Shown here piece by piece: positions 17,109 through 24,745 of a stretch of 64,000 nucleotides of DNA. How positions within the stretch are numbered: position 1 is the stretch's first letter; every line of letters begins with the position of its first letter. Position numbers and translations under genes: made by a program. The notes below the pieces were generated by a model. It made no database searches, had not been told where the DNA came from, and saw nothing but the letters and a program-made list of their open reading frames with translations. Source of the stretch: Shewanella sp. Choline-02u-19 (GTDB taxonomy: Bacteria > Pseudomonadota > Gammaproteobacteria > Enterobacterales > Shewanellaceae); NCBI RefSeq assembly GCF_002836205.1, contig NZ_PJBE01000013.1, positions 806,001 through 870,000 of the forward strand. Direction: 5' to 3'.

Positions 17109-17714
17109 ATGAGTGTATTAGTAGGCCGTCCGGCTCCTGATTTTACTGCAGCTGCGGTACTTGGTAATGGTGAAATTGTAGATACCTTTAACTTGTCTGA
17201 AGCAATCAAGGGTAAGCCAACCGTCTTATTCTTCTACCCACTAGACTTTACATTTGTATGTCCTTCAGAGTTGATCGCTTTCGATCACCGTATGGACGAG
17301 TTCAAAAAACGTGGCGTTGAAGTTATCGGTGTCTCTATCGATTCTCAGTTTACTCATAACGCATGGCGCAACACTCCTATCGACAAAGGTGGTATTGGCC
17401 AAGTTCAGTACACTTTGGTTGCAGATGTTAAGCACGAAATCTGTAAAGCATACGATGTTGAGCATCCAGAAGCCGGTGTTGCATTCCGTGGTTCTTTCCT
17501 AATCGACAAAGAAGGTCAAGTTCGTCACCAAGTGGTTAACGATCTTCCATTAGGTCGTAACGTTGATGAAATGCTGCGTATGGTCGATGCACTTCAATTC
17601 CACGAAGAGCATGGTGATGTTTGTCCAGCTGGTTGGGAAAAAGGCGATAAAGGCATGGACGCAACGACAGAAGGTGTTGCTTCTTACCTAAGTGACAACG
17701 CAGATAAGCTATAA
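17109..17714 (+). CDS. typical 2-Cys peroxiredoxin (AhpC/TSA family)
   Basis: Thiol peroxidase of 201 residues that reduces H2O2 and organic peroxides in the cytoplasm. The peroxidatic Cys is residue 51 in DFTFVCPSELIAF and the resolving Cys is residue 172 in DVCPAGW. The C-terminal tail is of the Prx1/AhpC type. No ahpF-like reductase follows, so thioredoxin or glutathione systems probably recycle it (inference). It has a strong promoter and its own terminator. Confidence 0.93.
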   Translation: MSVLVGRPAPDFTAAAVLGNGEIVDTFNLSEAIKGKPTVLFFYPLDFTFVCPSELIAFDHRMDEFKKRGVEVIGVSIDSQFTHNAWRNTPIDKGGIGQVQYTLVADVKHEICKAYDVEHPEAGVAFRGSFLIDKEGQVRHQVVNDLPLGRNVDEMLRMVDALQFHEEHGDVCPAGWEKGDKGMDATTEGVASYLSDNADKL

Positions 17715-17738
17715 TATTTGCGTTTAGTTGTTGAATGA

Positions 17739-17765
17739 AAGCCGCGTTTAAACGCGGCTTTTTTG
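17739..17765 (+). terminator. terminator of the peroxiredoxin gene
   Basis: The 22-base perfect palindrome with arms AAGCCGCGTTT/AAACGCGGCTT is followed by TTTT, 24 bases past the stop. Confidence 0.93.
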
Positions 17766-18307
17766 TGTCTGCGGTTTGTTGCTAATACATTCGTGCATTA
17801 GGCACGTTAACCTATTAAGCAGTGCTTTTACTTTGATCAAAAGAAAGGTCGTGGCGCTTTGCCCATTCTGTAGTAAAGAGTCGGGTAAAAAGGACTGCTT
17901 TTCTGATATGAATGGATTCACGAATGCCGCGATGGCATGGTTAATGATGTTCCCTACATCAATGATTCCGATTGCGGGAAGAGCATGCGCTGCGAGCTTT
18001 TTGGTGTTTATAGCTAACTGTCTTACTGCTTCCTCGACGCTGATAAGCAATCACTTTTCTTAATACCTATCGTCATGATTGCCATAAGTGTGCGTTTCCC
18101 CCGACCATAGACAGCGCTCACGTGAGCGGACTCACAGCTTCAACAATTAGTGAATTAAACATCACTACATAAGCAATAACGATAGTAAAATCTTCTTCCG
18201 CAGGGAAAAGCAGTACCAAAACTCCTAATAAGCTTCACCTGAACGTCTCAAAGCATCCTTATCCAGTTTGGGATGGTTTGCTCCATCGCTTCATATAAAG
18301 GTTATTT
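17766..18307. other. gap between peroxiredoxin and dcu, no recognised gene
   Basis: Two overlapping open frames lie here, about 100 codons on the minus strand (17748-18050, TTG start) and 95 codons on the plus strand (17776-18063). Neither resembles a family I know. The minus-strand frame reads more like protein (SVEEAVRQLAINTKKL near its start) but runs into the peroxiredoxin terminator. A decayed gene is possible. Confidence 0.3.
18115..18128. promoter_or_regulatory. 14-bp perfect palindrome upstream of dcu
   Basis: CGCTCACGTGAGCG is self-complementary and lies about 180 bases before the Dcu start. It could be an operator. I do not recognise the owner, and no FNR-type site was seen. Confidence 0.35.
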
Positions 18308-19609
18308 ATGGTTTTTGTTGAATTGTTCGTGGTCCTCGCGTTTATCTATCTTGGTGCTCGGATTGGTGGCATCGGTATTGGTTTGGCAGGCGGAGCAGGT
18401 GTCTTGGTTCTGTCGTTATTTTTGGGTGTCGACACGGGACACATTCCGGTAGATGTGATTCTCATCATTATGTCGGTAATTGCGGCCATTGCTGCGATGC
18501 AAGTCGCCGGCGGCCTAGAGTGGCTAGTTGATCTATCAGAGACCTTCCTGCGCAAGAACCCTAAACGTATCACTTTCTACGCGCCTATCGTAACCTATTT
18601 TATGACTCTGTTGGCAGGCACCGGCCATACGGCATTTTCAACACTACCGGTTATCGCCGAGGTGGCTAAAGAGCAAGGTATAAGACCATCGAGGCCACTT
18701 GGGATCTCGGTTGTCGCCTCACAGATAGCCATTACCGCTTCGCCGATATCGGCTGCGGTGGTCTTTTTTTCCGGGATTTTAGAACCTCTTGGCGTGGGTT
18801 ATCTGACTCTGCTAGCAATCTGTATCCCCACGACTTTTATTGCCTGTATGGCCGGGGCTTTCGTCTCAAATTTTTTAGGCTGTGAGTTGAAAGATGATCC
18901 GGTTTATCAGGCACGTCTTCAAAAAGGGTTAGTTAAACTAAAGGGTCAAACTCAAAGGGATATTCTCCCGACGGCCAAACCCGCCACCTATATTTTTATC
19001 ACGGCCATTGTCTGCGTCATTGTTTATGCCACCATTATCTCAGACACGGTCAATCTTATTCCAAACCCATCTCTGGGTCGCAATGAAGCGATCATGGTGT
19101 TTATGCTTTCGGCGGCGACCGCGATTGTGACATTCACCAAAATAGACGCCTCTGAGATTGCTAATGCTGCGACCTTTAAATCGGGGATGAGCGCCTGTAT
19201 CTGTGTGTTAGGTGTTGCTTGGCTGGGAGACACCTTCGTGTCTAGTCATATTGACGACATTAAAGCACTCTCAGCAGATGTGCTTAATCAGTATCCGTGG
19301 ATGCTTGCTGTTACCCTGTTTTTTGCCTCGATGCTGCTCTATTCACAAGGGGCGACGACAATGGCACTGATGCCAGCAGCCTTAGCCATTGGCGTGGCTC
19401 CCATAACGGCTATCGCCTCATTTGCTGCCGTGAGTGCCTTGTTTGTATTACCTACGTATCCGACACTGTTAGCCGCGGTGCAGATGGATGATACCGGTTC
19501 AACGCGTATCGGAAATATGGTTTTTAACCATCCATTCCTTATTCCAGGATTAGTCACCATATCAACTTCTGTGGGCTTGGGGTTTATCATCGGCGGGATG
19601 ATTCTTTAA
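18308..19609 (+). CDS. anaerobic C4-dicarboxylate transporter, DcuA/DcuB family
   Basis: Inner-membrane carrier of 433 residues, the usual length, exchanging fumarate, malate, aspartate and succinate. The N-terminus (GARIGGIGIGLAGGAGVLVL), MQVAGGLEWLV, FYAPIVTYFMTLLAGTGHTA and SQIAITASPISAAVVFF all follow the E. coli DcuA/DcuB pattern. In a fumarate-respiring organism it would supply fumarate and export succinate. I cannot tell DcuA from DcuB. The ribosome site is AAAGG. The gene is monocistronic, and no fumarase or aspartase lies adjacent. Confidence 0.92.
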   Translation: MVFVELFVVLAFIYLGARIGGIGIGLAGGAGVLVLSLFLGVDTGHIPVDVILIIMSVIAAIAAMQVAGGLEWLVDLSETFLRKNPKRITFYAPIVTYFMTLLAGTGHTAFSTLPVIAEVAKEQGIRPSRPLGISVVASQIAITASPISAAVVFFSGILEPLGVGYLTLLAICIPTTFIACMAGAFVSNFLGCELKDDPVYQARLQKGLVKLKGQTQRDILPTAKPATYIFITAIVCVIVYATIISDTVNLIPNPSLGRNEAIMVFMLSAATAIVTFTKIDASEIANAATFKSGMSACICVLGVAWLGDTFVSSHIDDIKALSADVLNQYPWMLAVTLFFASMLLYSQGATTMALMPAALAIGVAPITAIASFAAVSALFVLPTYPTLLAAVQMDDTGSTRIGNMVFNHPFLIPGLVTISTSVGLGFIIGGMIL

Positions 19610-19777
19610 TGAGGGAATAGCGTGAGAAAGTATGGTTAAGGGGTCAGTTCAAAACTGGCCGCTGATGTTGGAAAAATCATTCTTTATGGATACACTTACT
19701 CATCATATAAAATTAATCAATGCGAATGCCTCAAGCGATAATCTGGCTTACAGTCAGTTTCCAATCTATTGAAGACG

Positions 19778-20329
19778 TTATTCATCATAAGTTAAAGAAC
19801 AAAGCTGCGAACCGTCAAAGCTCATTACCGACAGGGTGTTGTTGTGCAGTACGCCATAACTGGCAGCGTGACCGCCGCGAGGCATGGTGACAGAACCGGG
19901 GTTAAACTCGATAAGGTCATCATGTTGTGCAGCAACGGGAACATGAGTATGACCAGAAGCGATGATATCACCACGACACAAGCGTGGATGGTTAGCAATG
20001 TTATAAAGATGACCATGAGTCAAAAACAGACGACGCCCATTAGGAAGCAGCACCAGATTATAGTCAGACATTATGGGGAAATCGAGCAGAACCTGATCGA
20101 CTTCACTGTCGCAGTTTCCTCTTACGGCGATGATTCTATCACCGTAACCATTCAGTAAATTTGCCACCTCGATCGGCGCATAGCCAGCAGGGAGCGTATT
20201 TCTGGGGCCGGGGTTCAATATATCCCCTAATAATATCAGGTGTTTGGCGTCGCTTTGTTCGAATGCGGCGATCATTTTCTGAGTGCTATCGAAGCAGCCA
20301 TGAAGATCGGAGGCAAAAAAGAGTTCCAT
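19778..20329 (-). CDS. yfcE: YfcE-type metallophosphodiesterase
   Basis: Small calcineurin-like phosphoesterase of 183 residues. Metal-binding motifs are in order: ASDLHGC, LLGDILNPGPR, VRGNCDSEVD, LTHGHLYN and ASGHTHVPV, then FNPGSVTMPRGG. E. coli YfcE hydrolyses artificial phosphodiesters and its natural substrate is not known. It is a single gene with a weak ribosome site, convergent with dcu. Confidence 0.9.
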   Translation of the reverse strand: MELFFASDLHGCFDSTQKMIAAFEQSDAKHLILLGDILNPGPRNTLPAGYAPIEVANLLNGYGDRIIAVRGNCDSEVDQVLLDFPIMSDYNLVLLPNGRRLFLTHGHLYNIANHPRLCRGDIIASGHTHVPVAAQHDDLIEFNPGSVTMPRGGHAASYGVLHNNTLSVMSFDGSQLCSLTYDE

Positions 20330-20701
20330 AAGAGATGCACCATAAAAAAACAGGAATGAAATATTACGCCTATTCCCCCCCTTTTGCTATGAGCTAACCC
20401 GCTACAATCCTCAACCTCGAGAATATAAGCCTCTCCTGTAAAACCACTTATCCTTAATCTCTTGGTTGCTTCGCCTTATTACTGTTAGACAGGTTAAGGC
20501 CTCAGAGTATTTGTTCTCGCTTAATTTAATCGATTTTTCAGCTAGACATGTCCAGAGGCAAAGAATGCTTAACGACATCCGAACACTAATAGCCTATATA
20601 GGGTGTATTAGGGACCTCTATTGCCCTTGACTGAACAAGTCATAACAAATGTAATGGTCACTCGCTCACGACGCCGATGAAGTGCTGATAGCCGTCAGGG
20701 C
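20330..20701. other. gene-free stretch
   Basis: No gene, tRNA or strong hairpin was found. It separates two minus-strand genes. Confidence 0.5.
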
Positions 20702-21766
20702 CTATATACCTAGCTGCTGCACACCATGCCATTGAAAGTGGTTATTGGGTTTTTTACTCACAATACCCTCATTAAACAACCGGCTAAATATCTGATCCAC
20801 TTCATCTGTAGAGATATTGAGGTATTTACTGACCGCGCGCTTACTGCAATTGACCTGATTTGCCGTTAAGGCATCAATAGCCATTTCATAAGCGCTTTTT
20901 GACATCATGGGCGAAGTACTGACATCTTCAACCTCACTGGAATAGTGTATCGAACTGACTTGATGTGGTTCGAAATTACTGAGAAGGTCCGGAGCCTTCA
21001 GTTCCTGAATAGAGAATGCATCGATGGTGATAGGCTTGGTGTGGCGGAACTGGTATTTGAATCGATTTTCTTCCCCTATTAATCCGACAAAGAATGCAGC
21101 AAAAAAATCGAGGAGTACTGAGAGAAAAATTACTAAGCTTAATTGAGCTGTCTGAGTCGATACATTCAAGGCGTTGGCCAGACTATCGATCAAGCCAATG
21201 ACCGAACCTTGGCTTATCAGCGGCAGGCTGTCTCGCTCCATCGCTAAGTGCTGCTGCTCGCTCCGAAGTTTATCGTTCTCTTTTTGAATACGCATAACCC
21301 CAGTTGCAATAAGTTCCATCTGAATGTATTTCTTAGCCGCTACGTTATTAAGCTCGATCTGCTTCTCTATTGAGTCAATCTGCATGTTGTAAGCGTTTAC
21401 TTTACTTTGATGAACATTAGCATGCTCCTGAGCCTTGTTAGTGGCACTGTTTATTCCCCCCACTGAACCACCGATCGAGATGACGGCCAGTACAGCATAG
21501 AAGACCAAGGCCAATATCATCCCACTATAGTTTCGTCGAGCTTGACGTTCGCCCACTTCATACCAAGCAAAGAATTTACCCAACTCAAAAATCACTGCAA
21601 GCGAGCCAAACATAACCTGCATAAATGGATCATCATCGATGGATAAAAATAACAACATAGAGAACACGATTGAGGCGATGATGGATGCCCCTGTAAAGCT
21701 ATAAACGCTCCACATGGCAAAATTCCCTTTCGGGTATCTAACGGCTGGATTTTCGGTGTAAAACAT
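20702..21766 (-). CDS. unrecognised membrane protein with coiled coil and C-terminal winged helix
   Basis: A protein of 354 residues that I do not recognise. Three hydrophobic spans lie at about 20-42, 48-64 and 82-104. A charged, Gln/Glu/Lys-rich segment at 110-182 looks like a coiled coil. A fourth span lies at 206-230, then a polar linker at 231-288. Residues 290-346 (SAYEMAIDALTANQV, SKRAVSKYLNISTDEVDQIF, EGIVSKKPNNHFQW) read as a winged helix-turn-helix, somewhat like the DNA-binding gamma domain of FtsK. So it could be a membrane-tethered DNA-binding or signalling protein. The gene is flanked by long non-coding gaps (372 and 627 bases), which fits an accessory insertion, but there are no mobility genes. 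Confidence 0.75.
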   Translation of the reverse strand: MFYTENPAVRYPKGNFAMWSVYSFTGASIIASIVFSMLLFLSIDDDPFMQVMFGSLAVIFELGKFFAWYEVGERQARRNYSGMILALVFYAVLAVISIGGSVGGINSATNKAQEHANVHQSKVNAYNMQIDSIEKQIELNNVAAKKYIQMELIATGVMRIQKENDKLRSEQQHLAMERDSLPLISQGSVIGLIDSLANALNVSTQTAQLSLVIFLSVLLDFFAAFFVGLIGEENRFKYQFRHTKPITIDAFSIQELKAPDLLSNFEPHQVSSIHYSSEVEDVSTSPMMSKSAYEMAIDALTANQVNCSKRAVSKYLNISTDEVDQIFSRLFNEGIVSKKPNNHFQWHGVQQLGI

Positions 21767-22342
21767 AACGGACTTCTTTATCGGTGAGCGGTGAGCTCAA
21801 AACCTGTCAACGGGATCGTCAGGCAAAAATGGTGCGTAAGGATATATCATAAAAACGGTTATGCCCTTATAAAACATAGCCTACCAAGTGTTCCTGCTGA
21901 AATTTCACACGCCAATTGTGTAAGTGTTCAAAAGGTGTTCAGCCGCTGCTTATTAAGCATTCACTCATAAGTAAACCTGAGGTCTTACATTGATGATTTG
22001 CAGGTTAAACAGGTCGATTGATTAAGCTGCCCATTTATATTGAATGGGCAAAATAACTATTTGCAGTGGCATTGTTAATTTGACCTAATTAGAGAGACTG
22101 ACTCAACAGTCTCTATAGCATTTTCTAGCTTTACCCTATTTATCGTAATGTGAATAGGGAGGTTTAGCTTTCAAACCTACTGTGTCATCCTCAGCCCTCA
22201 ATTGCACTGGGGAACTACAATTTGTTTCTTTGACAAGCATTTGGCTATGCCGCACTTATGACCAAACTATATTGTGACTATAGGCTAGGTTATCGGCTGC
22301 TATGAGTGAACAGCGTCCCCGACACCATCAAATCCAAGTCAT
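21767..22342. other. long gene-free stretch with two hairpins
   Basis: No gene is seen. Two perfect inverted repeats stand out. GCCCATT/AATGGGC lies at 22029-22049 and AGAGACTG/CAGTCTCT at 22093-22114. Neither is followed by a T-run. The function is unknown. Confidence 0.45.
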
Positions 22343-22369
22343 AAAAAAAGCCGCATTATTTGCGGCCTT
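22343..22369 (-). terminator. terminator of rnt
   Basis: The stem GCCGCA/TGCGGC (22350-22366) is followed by seven T on the minus strand, 25 bases past the rnt stop. Confidence 0.88.
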
Positions 22370-22393
22370 TTAATGTAGCAATGAAAGCAGACT

Positions 22394-23116
22394 CTATGAC
22401 TCTGGCTTAGAGTTGGACTCAGCTTCTGATTCCACTTCAACTTCAACTTCAGCTTCTGAATCTGAGGCTGAGGCTGTTTCATCGGCAATATATGGCCAGC
22501 CGCCTAGAGACTTCCAACGGTTGACGATTAAACAGAATAGTTCTGCTGTGCGTTCTGTGTCATATAACGCTGAGTGTGCTTCTCTATTATCAAACGGAAT
22601 ACCCGCCATGGCGCAGGCTTTTGCCAGCACAGTTTGGCCGATGGCAAGGCCTGCGAGTGCGGCTGTGTCAAACGTGGCAAAAGGATGGAAAGGCGTACGT
22701 TTTAGACCATTACGCTCGATGGCTTGGCTGACAAAACCATGATCGAAAGCGGCATTATGGGCAACAATAATACTGCGATGACATCCAGATGCTTTCTGTG
22801 CTTTTTTGACTTCTTTGAAAATTTCTAAAAAAGCTTCTTTCTCACTCACGGCGCCGCGAAGCGGGTTAGTGGGGTCAATACCGTTGAATGCTAACGCTTC
22901 GGGTTCTAGGTTAGACCCTTCAAACGGCTCAATGTGATAATGCAGCGTCTTATCTAATCCGATTACGCCGTCGTCATCCATCTTTAACATAGTGACTGCA
23001 ATTTCTAATAGCGCGTCGGTCTTTGAATTGAACCCGGCTGTTTCAACATCGATAACCACTGGAAAATATCCTCTAAAGCGGTTTTTCAATTTGTTGGGGT
23101 CGAAAGTGTCAGTCAT
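22394..23116 (-). CDS. rnt: ribonuclease T
   Basis: DEDD-family 3'-5' exonuclease that trims tRNA, 5S and 23S rRNA ends, about 240 residues. Exo motifs are VVIDVETAGFNSKTD, IVAHNAAFDHGFV and HSALYDTERTAELF. The start is the ATG at 23114-23116, with GGA eight bases upstream; a TTG four codons earlier is also open. The core ends near YIADE, and an extra tail of some 25 residues, almost only Ser, Glu, Val and Ala (SEAEVEVEVESEAES), makes it longer than the E. coli enzyme (about 215). The tail is encoded by hexamer-like repeats at 22400-22480 and is probably unstructured. It diverges from motY, a common arrangement in vibrios and shewanellae. Confidence 0.94.
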   Translation of the reverse strand: MTDTFDPNKLKNRFRGYFPVVIDVETAGFNSKTDALLEIAVTMLKMDDDGVIGLDKTLHYHIEPFEGSNLEPEALAFNGIDPTNPLRGAVSEKEAFLEIFKEVKKAQKASGCHRSIIVAHNAAFDHGFVSQAIERNGLKRTPFHPFATFDTAALAGLAIGQTVLAKACAMAGIPFDNREAHSALYDTERTAELFCLIVNRWKSLGGWPYIADETASASDSEAEVEVEVESEAESNSKPES

Positions 23117-23256
23117 TAAATTTTCCAAAAAGTTAGCAGGTGCCTATTATGGGGCAACTGATAATGACTGTCATGTGCGTTTGGTCATTTTATACGCTAA
23201 AGAAAGATAATATTGTGCCGATAGAGTGTAGTGACTCAATTATAGAGGTTAGTTTT

Positions 23257-24126
23257 ATGCGGCTTAGCGTTCTTTTTGCAACATTAATATGCTTACCATT
23301 TTTTGCCAGTGCTGATTTAAAGCAATATGTAGCTTCATTAGAAGAGTCGCAGTGGCGTGTGAGCGGCAATAATCCGGTAATGTGCCGTCTTGAGCACGAT
23401 ATTCCTGCCTACGGTAAAGCGGTATTTACCAGCATTGCCGGTAAAGATCATAATCTGAACTTTACGCTGGATATGTGGGTTAAACCTGATCAAGTTACGC
23501 AGGCAACATTAATGAGTATGGCGCCGGCATGGCGACCTGGAGTTGTATCAAAAGAGATCACTGAGCTCACCTATCAAAAGTACTTTAGTGGCGAAGTACC
23601 GCGCAATGCTGCATGGTCAATGTTGGCTGAACTTGAAAGCGGTATGCAGCCCACGTTTTATTATGCTGATTGGTACAACGAGACCAATAAAATTGCAGTG
23701 GGTTTGTCGGCGGTAAACTTTAGACGGCAATACGCGCAATTTAAATCGTGCTTATCGACACTATTACCATACTCTTTTGAAGATATTGCTTTTACGGTAT
23801 TAACTTATGAGTCAGGCGGCACCGAGTTAACGCGTTACGCTAAATCACAAATTAGTAAGGTACAAGAGTATTTAGCCTATGATCAAAATGTTGATCTAGT
23901 CTTAATCGATGCTTACACCGACAGCTATGGTGGACGCAGTGTAAATGAAAAGGTGTCGGTGCAGCGTGCTGACTCCGTTAAAGATTTGTTTGTTGCTAGT
24001 GGTATACCACAAAGTCGTATTCACACAGTAGGTCATGGTGAGCGCAGACATGTGGCATCAAACCTGACTATTAATGAGCGCGCAAGAAACCGCAGAGTAG
24101 TGATTAGAATAAGTAAGCCGCTCTAA
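23257..24126 (+). CDS. motY: MotY-like flagellar stator T-ring protein
   Basis: Secreted protein of 289 residues, close to Vibrio MotY. A signal peptide (MRLSVLFATLICLPFFASA) leads into the N-terminal stator-association domain (ESQWRVSGNNPVMCRLEHDIP). A C-terminal OmpA-type peptidoglycan-binding domain follows, with VDLVLIDAYTDSYG, VSVQRADSVKDLFV and NERARNRRVVIRI. MotY helps form the T ring that anchors sodium-driven stators. The start was chosen at 23257 because of AGAGG upstream and the signal peptide; the open frame extends to 23140 but would bury the signal. It diverges from rnt. Confidence 0.92.
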   Translation: MRLSVLFATLICLPFFASADLKQYVASLEESQWRVSGNNPVMCRLEHDIPAYGKAVFTSIAGKDHNLNFTLDMWVKPDQVTQATLMSMAPAWRPGVVSKEITELTYQKYFSGEVPRNAAWSMLAELESGMQPTFYYADWYNETNKIAVGLSAVNFRRQYAQFKSCLSTLLPYSFEDIAFTVLTYESGGTELTRYAKSQISKVQEYLAYDQNVDLVLIDAYTDSYGGRSVNEKVSVQRADSVKDLFVASGIPQSRIHTVGHGERRHVASNLTINERARNRRVVIRISKPL

Positions 24127-24156
24127 GCGCTTCGCTCATCCAAGCTACAATGATAG

Positions 24157-24183
24157 GCCCTGTATATATTGCAGGGCTTTTTT
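24157..24183 (+). terminator. terminator of motY
   Basis: The stem GCCCTG/CAGGGC is followed by TTTTTT on the plus strand, 30 bases past the stop. Confidence 0.88.
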
Positions 24184-24211
24184 GTGATTTAGGCTTTGGT
24201 AAAAATAAGAT

Positions 24212-24384
24212 AAAAAAAAGCCCGCTTACATTAGCAAGCGGGCTGCAAAAATATTTGATTTGCAATCAACAAATTGAAGGAAGGAAGTCAAGCTAAGAAC
24301 CAGGGATGTAACTTCCGTGGATAACCACCAAAGTTTAGAGTTCTTTGTTTTCAAATCTGCTAGGCAGACACTTCCTGAAAACGA
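24212..24384 (-). ncRNA. candidate structured small RNA
   Basis: An unannotated transcript of about 170 nt is predicted between motY and the prolyl oligopeptidase gene, on the minus strand. It has a near-perfect sigma70 promoter (24390-24418) and ends in a 9-bp GC-rich hairpin (AGCCCGCTT/AAGCGGGCT) with eight T. In between, reading 5' to 3', stems are visible. GTTTTCA/TGAAAAC encloses TCTGC/GCAGA. CAAAG/CTTTG and GTGG/CCAC follow. GGAAGT/ACTTCC is longer range, and TTGATT/AATCAA is last. There is no open frame of note. It does not match the sRNAs I could recall (RyhB, Spot 42, GcvB, ArcZ, GlmZ, SgrS, 6S, CsrB/C). Confidence 0.7.
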
Positions 24385-24389
24385 GGTGA

Positions 24390-24418
24390 ATTATAGAGCG
24401 AGATTAGTAAACTGACAA
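24390..24418 (-). promoter_or_regulatory. sigma70 promoter of the small RNA candidate
   Basis: On the minus strand, TTGTCA (24413-24418) and TATAAT (24390-24395) are separated by exactly 17 bases. This is one of the best promoter matches in the window, and no coding gene follows it. Confidence 0.75.
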
Positions 24419-24745
24419 ACTAGAATAATTGAACTTAAACATTAGTTTTACTAATGAATTAAAATTGTTTAGATGGTAACTATATAGGCTTAAACACTGT
24501 TTTTTGAGTGCTTAATCACGTTTTATGCATAACTTAACATAATATATAATTAATCTATGTTGCAAGATTGATAATGAATAATGAGTGGCATAAGGTCAGC
24601 TTAGGCGATAACAAACTTTTGCGCTGTTTTTTATTAGTTTGTATAGTGCATCTTGAAAATGGCTATTTATGCCAACTTAATAAAAAAGCTTACCTAGTCA
24701 GGCTGTTCTGTTGTGCTACGGATAAGTGAATCAGGGATACAAATA
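24419..24745. other. AT-rich leader of the prolyl oligopeptidase gene
   Basis: Very AT-rich and without a gene. It probably carries the promoter of the downstream peptidase, but no single site stands out. Confidence 0.35.

Noticed and set aside
22029..22049. Hairpin GCCCATT/AATGGGC as a terminator
   Set aside because: No T-run on either strand and no gene ending nearby.
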